A stretch of 64,000 nucleotides of DNA, from positions 5,580,746 to 5,644,745 of the forward strand of contig PYIU01000001.1 in assembly GCA_003415625.1 (NCBI GenBank). Reading direction: 5' to 3'. The notes under the pieces are model-generated. The model saw only the letters and a program-made list of their open reading frames with translations, was not told the origin of the DNA and did not search any database. Each line of letters starts with the position of its first letter. Position 1 is the first letter of the stretch. This document shows positions 12,301 through 26,756 of this stretch, piece after piece. The translations under genes and the position numbers were made by a program. The DNA comes from Aquanectria penicillioides. Taxonomy: Eukaryota > Ascomycota > Sordariomycetes > Hypocreales > Nectriaceae.

Positions 12301-14136
12301 ACCCAATCTCCACTCTGCAATGGCAATAACGTCATGCCCCTCAGTCTCCGGCGAAGACAGTGGGATTCTTCCCTTTGTAAGATCCCAGATAGAAGGTCTG
12401 CAGCATTGCTATGCCACCGATCATCAGTGCTCTTATTTCGCATCACAGATGTTGGTGAGTCAATATCTTTTTGAACCAGGCCAAGAATCTCTGTAGGAGT
12501 GAAGTCTGGCAAGCCATATTGCTGTAAGACTTTCAAGTCTCTCTCTTCGTACTGCTTAGAAATGTATTTGTCTTCATCGGGATCCCGAAATAGAGGATCG
12601 CCTTTTTCATCCAGGCACCATGAGAATGGTCTCCGAAGTTTGGGTAATCGCCTTAATAAAGGTCCTTTGGCACTTGGCTCAAGAACTGGCGCCTCGATGA
12701 TTTTTTCTTTTAGTTTTCTCATCACCACAGACCAAAGAGTATGGTCTTTGTACTGTTCAATGTCCGGAAGAAACCTTGTCCACCTGTACCGAAGGACAGG
12801 GTGCTCACAGAACTCTGAAATAGCTTGGACCAATGTCTCTGGAATTTCGTCCACGATATTCTTGTTTCTCGCAGATGTCAAAATCAACTCTTTATGGGTT
12901 TCCAATGTCACGAAGTCGCTGCAGATCAAAAACTAGTTGATGTTAGTGTTTGAGAACTTGGATTCTGTTTTTGTGTCATACCGGATATTCTGTTTTCTGC
13001 ACCGGCAGGGGTACGAAGATATCTTGTGGCGCAATGATAGGGACATTGTCTTCCGAGAGTGGGAAAGCAAGAGTTATTTTCGTCTTTTCATAGGCTTTGA
13101 AACTCTCTTCAGCCTCAGAGTACATGCAGTTTTTGTTCTTTGCGAGCCCCCCGATTGTACGTTGGGTAATGTGAAAGATTTTGGAAGATGTTGTCGTATC
13201 GCCATCTTTCGTATCAGTTTTCAATATAGTTTGGCGGTTGAATATTGGATACTGAGCAGAAAGTTTTGTCGAAGATTCTAATTCTCCACTTCGGTCGTAG
13301 AACTTGATGCGGATTTGCTTGAGGTTTTTCATAAATAAAAGCATGTCGCCTTCCAGCTGCTTGAATTGTAGTCTAATTGCTTCACGCTGCATCGATAATG
13401 CTGCCTCATCTCCTGTATCATGCAAAAACAGAGTTATTCTTGTCATTGGTTGAGACCCATTTTTTACAGGCTTCTCCCAGATCGGCCAGATCATGTCGTG
13501 TCCAGACGCTGCATGGCCATGTTTGAAGACGAAGGAAAATTCACCTGACTGGATATGGACTTTCCATGCTGCTGTAAACACCGATTTGAAGCCAATGCCT
13601 TTGTCCCCTGCATATCCATGAGTTTTGGTGGTCTTGTAAACGTCGCAAATGGCTTTGACGTTCTCGGCTGTGAAGCCATCTTCATTGCAATCCACTACAA
13701 TACGATCATGGTACACGTGGAAAGCAATGTATGGAATGTGGCCCCAGGTTTCGGCTCTAGAGAAACTGCAATCTTCAGCATTCTGAACAAGCTCGAAGAT
13801 AAAGTGCCAGCTTCTCGGAAAGAGATCCTTCACCAAGCTACGTACGATGATGTCAGCGAATCGTCTTCATTATCCTGGCTGGGAACATTACTTTGACAGG
13901 TTGAGCCCAGGAAACCGGTCCGTTTTGCGAAACGAGCTGTGGGCAGGATCCACGGCTTGATTCTTCAAGGACTCTTGAGCGATGGTTTCCGAAATAGACT
14001 GCACTAGACGTCTAGCCTTGCTCCAATTCGCAGAATCGAAGCCTGAAGCGGCGGGACTGGGGACATCGGAAATGGTAAACACAGAACAATGGAAAGGGAG
14101 GTTTGGAGGTGGAAGATTATGAGACAAGAATGGCAA
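9350..14136 (-). CDS. NO VEIN/sacsin-like protein with an HSP90-type (GHKL) ATPase domain, lacking the DUF3883 C-terminus
   Basis: Six coding exons join with consistent phase: ?-13892, 13837-12982, 12932-11242, 11189-10833, 10776-10159 and 10055-9350. The stop is at 9350. The second exon carries the GHKL ATP-binding fold: ELVQNAED (N box), DCNEDGF (G1) and GDKGIGFKSVF (G2), followed by TRITLFLHD. The region up to about residue 1,250 matches the family's long middle part, then LEEEGI and a Pro/Ser-rich tail ending in PSPSRLGT. Family members normally continue into a DUF3883 (NOV_C) domain; here it is absent, while the adjacent relic at 5377-8593 has it. The first listed exon has no ATG and an in-frame TGA lies just upstream. 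The true start is therefore probably in a short upstream exon near 14200, so 14136 is only the limit of the open frame. About 1,430 residues. Function unknown; chaperone-like or non-self-response ATPase is inference. Confidence 0.8.
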
Positions 14137-14347
14137 TCAAAACATCATCGTTGAGTCGACCTCTACTTATTGACGATCTGGCCAGGAGTCGGCGCTTGAG
14201 AAGGGCAGCCATTCGCCCATTTCAGACTGAGCTCCAAACCAACACCTCAATTTAAGAACGCCTCCCCGGAACCAAAAAGACACGAAACAATCATGGCACT
14301 ACCGTATTCCTATGTGTTGGGGGTTGTGATGAACCATTCTGCAGTAG

Positions 14348-16075
<1,728 letters not shown>

Positions 16076-16369
16076 ATTTTTACTTGGTACCAGCACTGAC
16101 CTCTTCGAAGCATCCCGGCTTACAACGCGAAACTTTGATAGACGGAGATACATGAAGTACATAGACTAGATCCAGGCGCCAAACCAATAGATCTTTGCGC
16201 AGCACATAAGCTGCACCAGTTTGCGCCACACTTACACAACAGCGAGGGCCACGTGTGATTTCCTGGGGAGAATTATACATGTCAGAGTATAATCACCAGC
16301 GTTTCGTGACTGTAGCTAAGACTGCTTTTTGTGACTTCAAGGTTGAAGGTCCTCGGAAGGTAGGTAGGT

Positions 16370-17169
16370 TTGCGCCTACCCTTGCGGATATTGAATGTTC
16401 AGAAAGCAAATGAGCTGGAATTAGCACAAGAGGAAGGGCACAGGCCTACAGAGGAAGGAACATCAAATAATACTGGCGAGTGCAAGATTGTACTGGGAGA
16501 ACCCATCGAGCGTCGTCCCAAGCCACCAACAACTCGGACTACACGCATCAAGACATCAGGGATGAAAGGGTCCTTAGCCAAAATCAGCATAAAACGCTAC
16601 GAGAATGCTCTTTTTGAGGCGATGGCAGTGAACGATGTATCCGAAGATCCGTCGGAACTCGTTCTTTGGGTGGATGGGTCGTTCCGCAAGCATAATGCCA
16701 CGTCTGGACAGTCTTGGGCAGGGCGCTGACTCGGCCGAACTACAAGCTATTGATTATGCTCTCGACTTTGCTATCCAGTTGGTTCATCTTGGTAGCATGA
16801 GACCGAAGTCGCAGGTGATCAGGATCTTCACGGATTCTCAACACTCGCTGCGGCATATCGCAGCACTACCTGTTTTGCCTCGTCCAAAGAATGGAATGGT
16901 GAGAGCCAAGATGCGTCAATTCACGGTAGCGTTGTTGAAATTGGTGCTGCTGAAAATAAAGAAAGTTGGAGGCGGCTCATGTCTAGGTTGAGCTCCATTG
17001 GGTACCGAGAGGCCAAATTGAAGGGAACATCGTGGCGGATAACACAGCTAGATAGGCGAGTGCGACAGCAGACGCAAGCTCGGGCGACCAAGTGACGCTC
17101 GACTGGGACTTGAAGGTTGAAGGGCTGAACGGCAAGCCAATTACAACCGAGCGTGTGCCACCAGGGTGA
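16370..17169 (+). pseudogene. RNase H-like domain relic
   Basis: Pieces of an RNase H fold lie in order on the plus strand but in different frames. ELVLWVDGSFR (first catalytic Asp) is at about 16655-16690, DSAELQAIDYALDF (catalytic Glu) at about 16728, VIRIFTDSQHSL (catalytic Asp) at about 16816, and VELHWVPRGQIEGN...VADNTA (C-terminal motif) from 16987. The strand between the first Asp and the Glu is missing (roughly 30 residues) and the frame changes there. A second frame change precedes 16987, unless a GT..TAG intron ends at 16986. A TAG interrupts the tail after VADNTAR, beyond which the frame stays open to 17167. Such stand-alone RNase H-like ORFs are common in Hypocreales and may derive from non-LTR retrotransposons; the source here is inference. 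Confidence 0.6.
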
Positions 17170-18330
17170 GTGATGCAGAAAGTTGGAGCTTATTATGGTG
17201 GATGCATTGAAACCATTGAAGAGAAAATGGACTAACGGTTTTAATGCGGCAAGGTCGAGACGACGAATACGCGCATTGAAAGATTCCACAGCTGAGCAGG
17301 TTGACTTGGATTTGCCTTGGGGGAGGGTGGGCGCTATCAGCCCATGCGGCTAGTATTTGCCCCGAGTCCGAGGTCACGCAAAGACCAAGTCCAGAAACAG
17401 CGAGACACAGACGGCCATGAAGCCGAGACGGGTTCGGGTCGGCCAGGAGGATCGAGGGTCTTCAACTCTCAAGGCTAAGAAAATGAGCCGGGAAGCTGGA
17501 TTTCGTGCTGCAGATTGAAGCCGTTGCGCGTTGGCAAGGACGAGGGTCTCGTTCCGCAAACCCTTTTCCCACGCAACGACATCGAACGCGGGCAACAGTG
17601 GCACCCGGGTTATCAGACGGTGCCGCCGGAAAAACGTTGAAACTTGACATAATCCACGGACTTCGGACTTCTGGACGGCGGCTGGGTTGGGTATGCTGAC
17701 TGGCGCGAGTTCCATCCGCCGGATCTTGTGTGTGTTAAATCCGCACGTGGCGTCCTCCCTGCGACTGGGTGCGCATTCGCGACCCTGACCGGCGCTCGCG
17801 CTGATGCTAAGCTCCGACCTCCGACTTTGGCACCCGAATCCACCTCCCAAAGCGGTATGGATCCAGGCTCGCTCTGCAGTGCTTGTATCCTGGCGCCGAT
17901 CTGCTCAAGGCGCTGGACGTGCTGAAGGGCTCCGTTGCTTGGCGCGAGCGCCGACCACCGACCACCGATCCCTTGCCCGGCCGGCTACAGTTCTAGACGC
18001 GATGCCTGTTGGGCCGGTGCACACGCAAGTTGCCCGTCATGAAATTGTTGATATATTAGGTGGCTTGCCCGGCTCCATCCATGACGACGATTCGTTTGGA
18101 ATTCGTTGTTGTTCAAACAGGCTCAGGTCCAGCCCTCCATCTACAGCTCCATCCCTCAGCATTCCACCTCGGGCTTCGCTCATCGCCACCCAAACACACG
18201 CAACATCGTCTCATGCGACACATTACCCCAAGTACATCAGGAACTCCACCATAGATTGTTATCAAACCATTGAAATCGGCCAATCTACACCACAAACACC
18301 AAACAGCCGTATCTCGACCACACCTTCACC
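17170..18330. other. Intergenic stretch, promoter side of the DUF3112 gene
   Basis: No gene seen. The open frames around 17.4-17.9 kb are G/C-rich and match no family I know. The final ~150 bases before 18331 are C/A-rich with many short CACC and ATC words, typical of a fungal 5' UTR. Confidence 0.45.
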
Positions 18331-19423
18331 ATGGCTACACAGTATGGCCAACAATCTGTAAGTTGACAACTTTCCCCCCATCCATCAAGTGCACCAACAA
18401 CACAGAATTCCAACTAACCATCCCTCTCCTTTCCAGGGGCCCCCATACTTGCCCACCACAGCTGGTCTTGGTGGTCGTCCAACTACATCGGTCGATGACC
18501 CCGTCAGCGCAGTTATGCTAGTCTTCTTCGTTGGTGGCGCTGCTCTCAACATGACCATCTTCCAACTCAACCGCCGCCGATCTCACAAGTTCGTCCTGTC
18601 TGCCCTGCTCTTCGGTTTTTGCATGGCCCGAATTACTGCAAACGTTCTCCGAATCGCCTGGGCCTCGTATCTGACCAACGTGAGCCTCGCCATCGCCGCC
18701 CAAGTCTTCGTCAACGCCGGTGTTATTCTTCTCTTCATTGTCAACCTCATCTTCGCCCAGCGCATTCTTCGAGCCTACCATCCTCACGTTGGCTGGAGCA
18801 AGCCCGCCACCTTGGCCTTCCGATTCCTGTTCTTCAGCATCGGTGCCAATCTTGTCATGGTCATCATTGCCGGCGTGTACAGCTTTTACACCCTGGACCA
18901 AGATATTCGTCTTCAGCTTCGCAAGATCCAACTTACTGCCACGACCTACCTGGCTGTCTTGGCTTTCCTGCCCATCCCCGTCATCGGTCTCTGCCTTGCC
19001 CTCCCTCGCAAGGCTCGCATGGACAAGTTCGGCCAGGGCCGTATGCGCACCAAGGTCCAGCTTCTCCTCTTTACTTCTGCTCTGCTCACCCTTGGCGCCG
19101 GCTTCCGTGCTGGTGTTGCCTATGAGATCCGACCGGCTTCCAACCCTGCCTGGTTCCACCACAAGGCCTGCTTCTACGTCTTCAATTACGTCATTGAGCT
19201 TATCGTCGTCTATTCATACGCTCTCTCTCGCTTCGACAAGCGCTTCCACATCCCCGATGGCAGCAGCGGTCCCGGTGACTACTCTAGCAGCGGCGACTCT
19301 GCCACCTCCAACGATCGTGTCTTCCGGGTCAACACCGAGTCCGAGGTCTTTGGTGATGACGAGCCTCCCAAGCCCGAGGAGCGCCACGGCAAGAAGGAGC
19401 AGCCTCAACACGAGACTGTTTAG
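18331..19423 (+). CDS. Multi-pass membrane protein of the fungal DUF3112 family
   Basis: A 27-nt first exon (18331-18357, MATQYGQQS) is followed by a GTAAGT..CAG intron and one long exon (18437-19423), giving 337 residues. About seven hydrophobic segments can be counted, including SAVMLVFFVGGAALNMTIF, FVNAGVILLFIVNLIFAQ, LFFSIGANLVMVIIAGVYSF and YLAVLAFLPIPVIGLCLALP. Conserved family features include NMTIFQLNRRR, GFRAGVAYE and a C-terminal acidic, Ser-rich cytosolic tail (GDDEPPKPEER). The family is widespread in ascomycetes and uncharacterised; the seven-helix layout suggests a receptor-like or transport role, which is inference. It is convergent with the PP2A gene across about 1 kb. The ATG at 18331 precedes the first intron and has a good ACC-ATGG context. 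Confidence 0.85.
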
Positions 19424-20439
19424 TTTCCCAACTAGTTACATTTATGCAACCAACAATGCACAACCCCCCCCCCCCTCTTTTTTTTTTTTTTTTTTTTTTA
19501 ATTTTCCTTTTTTCCTGAAGCGTCTTCCTTTATATCATCAACATGTTAGATAAGGATGGGGGGAAATTGGAGGCTGTTGCTGCAGGACTGGTCCTGGCAG
19601 CGCTGTACACGAGACAAGGCGGGGAGGCCTTCAGGAATACACAAAAACAATGTATCGGATGCGATTTTCACACATATCTGGTCTAGGGCGTTGCATGGGA
19701 TAGACGGACGGGTTAGCTTATGACACCACTTAATCAGGATGACCTTGCGGTTGCCATATGTAATCAGACGAAACTGTAATATGATTACAATTTTCAACAT
19801 TTTCCTACCTTTTGCTCATTGCTCCTCTGATGAAATTCCAATAGGCTTGACTTTGATCCTAACCTTGGCAACAACCAACACGGAGGGTTGTCCCGCCCTG
19901 AGTTAGTACTAAGAAGATCAATGACATAATTCATGACCTTGCTGACTAACGATTGGCCGCGACAACCACAAAGTGTGATTCGATAGAAAGGCCGTCTCAG
20001 CCGCAAAAAAAAAAAAAAATCACTGTGAGATTATGGGCCATTCACATCCGATTGTACATATTTCTTTCATTCATGCAACGTTCTTTATTTCTTCCTCTTG
20101 CAGCCTGGACTCGATAAGGTGTATCTAAGTACTCATAGGAAAAGGGCCATGCATGCATTGGAAAAAAGGTAAAGAACCTTCTCCTCCCGGGATGGTGATA
20201 TGCGTCATGTGCGTAAAGGGTGTCCCCCACAGTTTTGCTGCTTAGTCTTTCCACAATATTCGAGGAATCGCCACAAGCGATGACGCAGGCCCGTACATCC
20301 TGCGCCAGGGGATTGTGTTGTCTGGGGGGCTTTTTGTAAAATCGTACAAGAACAAGCACAATACTCGGCGCCGGTACGTCGTTGGTCGCGGACAGGGTTG
20401 CGAGCGTGCGCTTGGTTGAACAGGGTATACGGAGCAAGA
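19424..20439. other. Convergent intergenic region with homopolymer runs
   Basis: 3' ends of the DUF3112 gene (+) and the PP2A gene (-) face each other. The region holds a C11-CTC-T run at 19464-19499 and an A15 run at about 20005-20019, both consistent with 3' UTR low-complexity DNA. No ORF with family resemblance was seen. Confidence 0.5.
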
Positions 20440-21884
<1,445 letters not shown>

Positions 21885-22921
21885 GGTTTGAGGGTCGGGT
21901 TGAAGGCGGATGGCGGAGGGAGAGCTGTGAGAGAATGACGTTGGCGTGGGCGTTGACGTTGACGTTGCGGTCACGCCTGAATCGCGAGCGGTGGGGCACG
22001 AGGCACAAAGGCGGCGTCAGGGGCGGAGAAGGCGAGCGAGGGCGGAAAATAGACGGAGGAGAGGAGGTCGACGGCGGCGGTGGGCGTCGAGACGTTGGGG
22101 ATGAGAGTTGCTTTTGGATCGTGGGAGGCACACGACCGATTTGTGGGCGGGTGGTTTGTTGGTGGGCAGAGATGAGGGAGGGAGGGAGGGATGTCAATAG
22201 TTGGGGGGGGGGCTCCAAGTTCAGCCTTGGGCTGGAGATTGCTCCAGGGCCTTCGCTTAATCCCACTGTGCACTGTGTCTGTGTCCTGTGTGGCGGGAGC
22301 AGGCACAGTGGCGACATCCTGTTGCTGTGGCGGGACCTTGTTAGTTTGGGTTCCAATGCTTACAGCTGCATAGGGACCCCCAGCAGGTCCTTGGGTTAGA
22401 GCTTGCGCCCCCCTTGTGGCGTTGGCACCACTAAAAAGAGAGCTGACAACCACACAGTATCAACAAAAGTCTACACACTGTCCGCAATAGGAGGATCGTT
22501 CTCTGGTTTCAAGAGGATGAAAGCAACCTGAGCGATGAGATATAATGGTCGCCCCCACCGTATCTAGGTATATATCGCACAATATGCGACTTTAGTATGA
22601 ATTTGAAGCAACCAAGCCCTTTGATAACGTTTAAGTCTTCAATTGTGTCCTCTCTGGTTTTTTATACCTTCAAAACAATCTGCATTCCAAACAGACGGAA
22701 CCGGAATCACTACAACAACTACCCCATGGGGTTAGAGAGCAGCTGTGACATGGGAGTAGATTCACTCATTCACAGCTGGCCACAGTATATATAGCATAGG
22801 ATACGAGTTTTGAGTGAAAAGAAGAAAAATATTTATGTCCCAGTGCCCAAACTCCTTCAACCCCATTCAAGTTTCCATGGTCCTCGTCTTCTCTGCTTAC
22901 ATATCGCATTCATTCATTGTC
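21885..22921. other. PP2A 5' region and EXO84 3' flank
   Basis: Minus-strand leader and promoter of PP2A. 21.9-22.45 kb is strongly biased (minus strand Pro/Ser-coding by composition) with an open frame that starts at 22453 and runs to 21971. It shows no family motif and may be a long 5' UTR with upstream ORFs. 22.5-22.9 kb is AT-richer and contains nothing recognisable. Confidence 0.4.
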
Positions 22922-25059
22922 TTACGGTGACAGGCCCAGCCCGACAGGTGCCTCACTCTGCCCAGGCGGCACATCCAGGCCTTTCCCCACCATGTTCATA
23001 AAGTCCAGTCCAACCTCGGACAATTTCGAAGCATGCTCCTTGGCCCTCTCCATGCATTGTGTCCACACGGTGCCTCCAGGCTCGGTGCTGCTAAGCTGTC
23101 TGGCTAGAATAACGTTGAATGCCTCTACCTCCTCCGTAGCCCACTTGACGCAGGCACTCATCATGGGTGGCGGGAAGCATGATTGAAAACTCTGTACAGT
23201 GTTGTGGATTATCATAAAGTAGACAAACGATACCTCCCAAATGTACAGGTGCAAGTCGCCCTGGAAAATGCACTGTCTGTATCGAGTGTGTTAGTAAAGA
23301 TTGTCCTCAAAATATTCTTGTGTCTCACTGACCTAGATCGTTTGTGAATAGTTTTGCTTCTGGCCGCCAAGTACGCCTCTCTGGCCTTGTCCTCGAAGCC
23401 CAGCCTCGTCAACCAGCTGACGTTGCGTCGTGTCTTTGTTTGCTCATTGTGTGTCAACTCGAGTTCGCGAACGATCATGCTTGCTAGCTTTGCACATCGC
23501 TCTTCGGCCTTGAAGTTGATGAAGTCCTGCGCAACTGCATTGTTTTTGAGTCCTCGAGCTAGCCCCTTTAATTTCTCGACGTGGGCCACCGCAGACTCAA
23601 ATCTCTGGAGCGCAACATCAATGTCCAGCTCATCCATCTGACTTTCCACCCAGCGAAGGTTCTGTTGCTTTCCATCCACTTCAATAAGCATGTCCTTGAT
23701 GTCTGACAGGGTCGCCAGGAGCTCTGTCTTTTGAAGCAGACCAGGGTCTCGGGAAGCAAAATAATTGATAGTCTCTCGAGCTTTGTTGTTGGCTTCCATT
23801 TCGGATCGGAGACCCTTACGGAGCGCTTCGACCGCCTTGCGGACATTCAACAAAAGGCCTCTCTTCTCAGAGTCTTCTGGTTTCTCCGTCCGATAGATGA
23901 AAGATTCCTGACCGACACCTCGAACCATGATTGCATCTGCGAGCTTGTTTCGGCCTCCGCTCGACGATTCTCCGGTGCTCAACATGTCTATAACCTCAAT
24001 GTCCAGCAGGGGCCAGCAACGATCTGCTACCATCTTTACCACCGGGCCTCGGGGGTCAGCGTTTGAGGCATCCGTCTTCCGCTTCTTACGCGAAGCGATA
24101 AGGAGATGGTCGTTGAGGAGAAAGATTTGCATCGCACGACGAGACTTGTAGGTTGCATTGTCCAGTTCAATCCAGGGACCAGCATTTTGGACCACATGGC
24201 GCCCAGATGCGTTTGGTAGGAACTTTTGCGATCCTTCCACATTCTTGTACAAAGCCTGCATCTGCGCGTTCCAGAGCACGCTTCTATCGGCAACAGAACT
24301 GCGCCTGTCTCGCTTCGACGGGGTGGAAACTTCACCGGAAATGTTGGCCTCTTCGCCTTTCATCGACGCGGCTCGCAGAGCGGTTGTGTTGAGTTTGAGG
24401 TCGGACATGAGGTTCTTCAGGGCTCTCATCTCGCCCTTGAGCTTCTCTGCTTCTTTGCTGATCTTGATGAACTGTGTCCGGTTTTGCATGACACTCTGCT
24501 GAAGGTCGGCGGCGGCTCGAGTCTTGAGAATCCGCAACTGGTCTTCAAAGTCGCGGATTTGGTCTTCAGTTGCTTCGCTTAATGCATTAGACACGTATTG
24601 GTCGGGGACGAGAGAGGGGTCTCGCAATGCTTTGATATCGATGACTGGGTCAGCACCAGCTCCCCGCGAAGGGGGTGGTCGATCTTGTTGTCCACGGTCT
24701 CGGGTCATGTTGGCGAGCGAGGGCATCCGGGGCATCTGGGGCATAGGCGGAGGGGCGGCATCGTATCCGGACGGGGTATTGTTAAATCGAGTTGAGTAAC
24801 GTCGCTTCACAAGATCGGATGTCTACACGGCCTAATGAGCATGCTGAGGTTGAGGACACTGGGCAGCGAAGCTTACCTTGCCGCCAGCCACGGGAGGTGG
24901 ACGGGGTCGAGGTCGAGCGGCAGGCTCGGTAGCAGGCGCAGGAGCTTTCGACGAGCCATCTTGAGGGATAGGACTGGATATCTGTCGAGGAGCGCTGATC
25001 ATGGGCCGCTTCTTCCTCTTGCCACTACGAAGCGATATCTTGCTGCGCTCCTCAGACAT
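22922..25059 (-). CDS. EXO84: Exocyst complex component EXO84
   Basis: Four exons in phase (25059-24877, 24822-23333, 23276-23234, 23191-22922) encode 661 residues. The N-terminus is basic and Pro-rich (MSEERSKISLRSGKRKKRP). The segment beginning DPSLVPDQYVSNALSEATED leads into a coiled coil (about residues 130-210), followed by a PH-like domain (NASGRHVVQNAGPWIEL to IYRTEKPED). The C-terminal helical EXO84 region includes LTRLGFEDKAREAYL, QCIFQGDLHLYIWE and SCFPPPMMSACVKW. The protein is a subunit of the octameric exocyst that tethers secretory vesicles at the hyphal tip plasma membrane. Length and order match filamentous-fungal EXO84. It is divergent from TOM20 across about 0.6 kb. The start at 25059 gives a family-like N-terminus; an intron separates it from the main exon. 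Confidence 0.95.
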
Positions 25060-25673
25060 GGTGGGCAAGGCGAGCGTACGGCGGGATGAAGCTGTGGGAG
25101 AGAAAATCAAGAGAAAAATTCGAGTTTGTGGTTAATCCAACAAGGGAAAATGAGGCCTTCGAGGCCGCCAGCGAAAAGAACAGCTGCGCCGAGTGGTGAA
25201 GATGGATGGCTGAAGTTGTTTCATTGAAGCATGCCTGGCCATGGCGTTACGTGAGTTGGAGCTCTCCCCATACAGTGCATAGGTGGACTGGACTACGGCC
25301 TGCTTCGAGCAGTCCCGAGGTACGTACCTTCCCTCGACCTTGAGGTCGACGCCTTGGAAGCTCGAGGCCACGAAGCCGTGGTTTATCCGCTCCAGGAAGC
25401 GCCCCAACGGCCCAATCAGTGGGCCGGACCCGGGCTCCTTCGCTGGGGCTAGTGCTATCATGTGCGGTGCAGTTAGACATGGTACCTAAAAAATTGGTTT
25501 CCAATCGCGACGTCTTGAAAGCTCCCGCTTCACACTTGCTGGCCTTCATTGACGACGTAATCCTCCCTCCTCCCCGTCATCACTCAGCTTCGCGTGCTGG
25601 GCCTCCATCGCGATAATATAATTCTTTCCCTTCCTCTTGGCTAACTCCCGCCCCCACCAATCAATCCGTCAAT
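25060..25673. promoter_or_regulatory. Bidirectional promoter region EXO84 / TOM20
   Basis: 614 bases separate the two divergent start codons. No clear TATA box was seen. The TOM20 side ends in a C/T-rich leader with CCCCCACCAATCAATCC just before the start, typical of constitutive fungal genes. Boundaries are set only by the two coding starts. Confidence 0.5.
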
Positions 25674-26414
25674 ATGGTCCAGACCACCACCGTGGTGACG
25701 GCCTCCGTCGCAACCTTTGCTGCTGCCATCGTCGGTAAGCTTCCCTCAGGGCACCCTGCGAAGCTAGCTGGGGCTGTTGTCGAGTGATAAGCCAACAATC
25801 CATTGCTAACTCTTCCGTCTTCCTTCATAGGCTATGCCGTCTACTTCGACTTCCAGCGTCGTAACCAGCCCGAGTTCCGCCGCAACCTGAGGAGAAACGA
25901 GCGCAAGCAGGCGCGTGCCGAGAAGGAGGAGGCCGAGGCCTCGACCCAGCGACAACGCAACATGATCCGCTCCAAGGTCGAGGAGGCCAAGGACGAGGGC
26001 TTCCCTACTGGTGTCGAGGAGCGAGAGGCTTTCTTCAACGAGCAGGTTATGGCTGGCGAGGTTCTGAGCCAAGATCGTATGACAGCCCTTCCGTCGACAG
26101 CGTCATATAAGAGACATCATGCTGACACTGAACAATAGCTACCAAGACTCTCGACTCTGCTCTGGCTTTCTACAAGGGACTTAAGGTCTATCCTGCCCCT
26201 GGTGACCTGATCCGCATTTACGACAGCACCGTTCCTAAGGTACCCCAGAGTAAACCGGAAACCCAGATCAATTCTTGCGAAACTAACAATTGTCCAGCCC
26301 ATATTAGACATTCTTGCCGAGATGATTGCCTACGACTCGACCCTCGACATCCGAGCCCCCGCTGCCCCCGCTGGCATCAACCTGGCCGATATCCCTAACG
26401 TCGGGCTCGACTAA
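25674..26414 (+). CDS. TOM20: Mitochondrial import receptor subunit TOM20
   Basis: Four exons (25674-25734, 25831-26076, 26139-26239, 26298-26414) encode 174 residues. An N-terminal transmembrane anchor ([20 protein letters not shown]) is followed by the conserved [17 protein letters not shown] cytosolic collar, a charged Glu/Lys/Arg linker helix and the TPR-like receptor region ([15 protein letters not shown]...[16 protein letters not shown]). The C-terminus is IPNVGLD. The protein sits in the outer membrane TOM complex and binds amphipathic presequences of matrix precursors. Length agrees with the Neurospora-type protein. Intron 1 splits the anchor codon in phase 1. The start gives the anchor directly at the N-terminus, as in the family. 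Confidence 0.96.
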
Positions 26415-26756
26415 AAAGGGAGACCAACCACAGTCTCCTAAATTCTGGTTCCCCTCCGCTCCGAGCAAAACCAGACTTAAAAAACGACCCCACCCCCTGA
26501 AAAAAAAACTGAAATCATAGGCACGGGAACTCCCCGGGCCCTGAAATCTGATAAGGAGACCTGACGGCCTTCGATGTACCATAGTCTCGCTCTTTCACCT
26601 TCCATAGAGCTTTGTGTAAACAGGTGTACGTTGAACGATTCCGTAATGGACCTAGGAACGGCAATGCTGGCAGCGTTTCAGTAACACTTGATGAAGTTTT
26701 AATTCTTTCATTTTTTTTTTTTTTTTTTTTTTACTTTTATGTCCCCTCGTTTAATC
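26415..26756. other. Convergent 3' region TOM20 / TYW1 with a T22 run
   Basis: Both genes end here, 342 bases apart. A run of 22 T's occupies 26711-26732. Nothing else was recognised. Confidence 0.6.

Noticed and set aside
18518..19162. 214-codon open frame antisense to the DUF3112 gene
   Set aside because: Acidic, low-complexity shadow of transmembrane codons; the sense strand has clear helices and splice sites.
21971..22453. 160-codon open frame in the PP2A leader (minus strand)
   Set aside because: Pro/Ser/Thr composition from biased DNA, no motif, and it overlaps another open frame on the same stretch; treated as 5' UTR/promoter.
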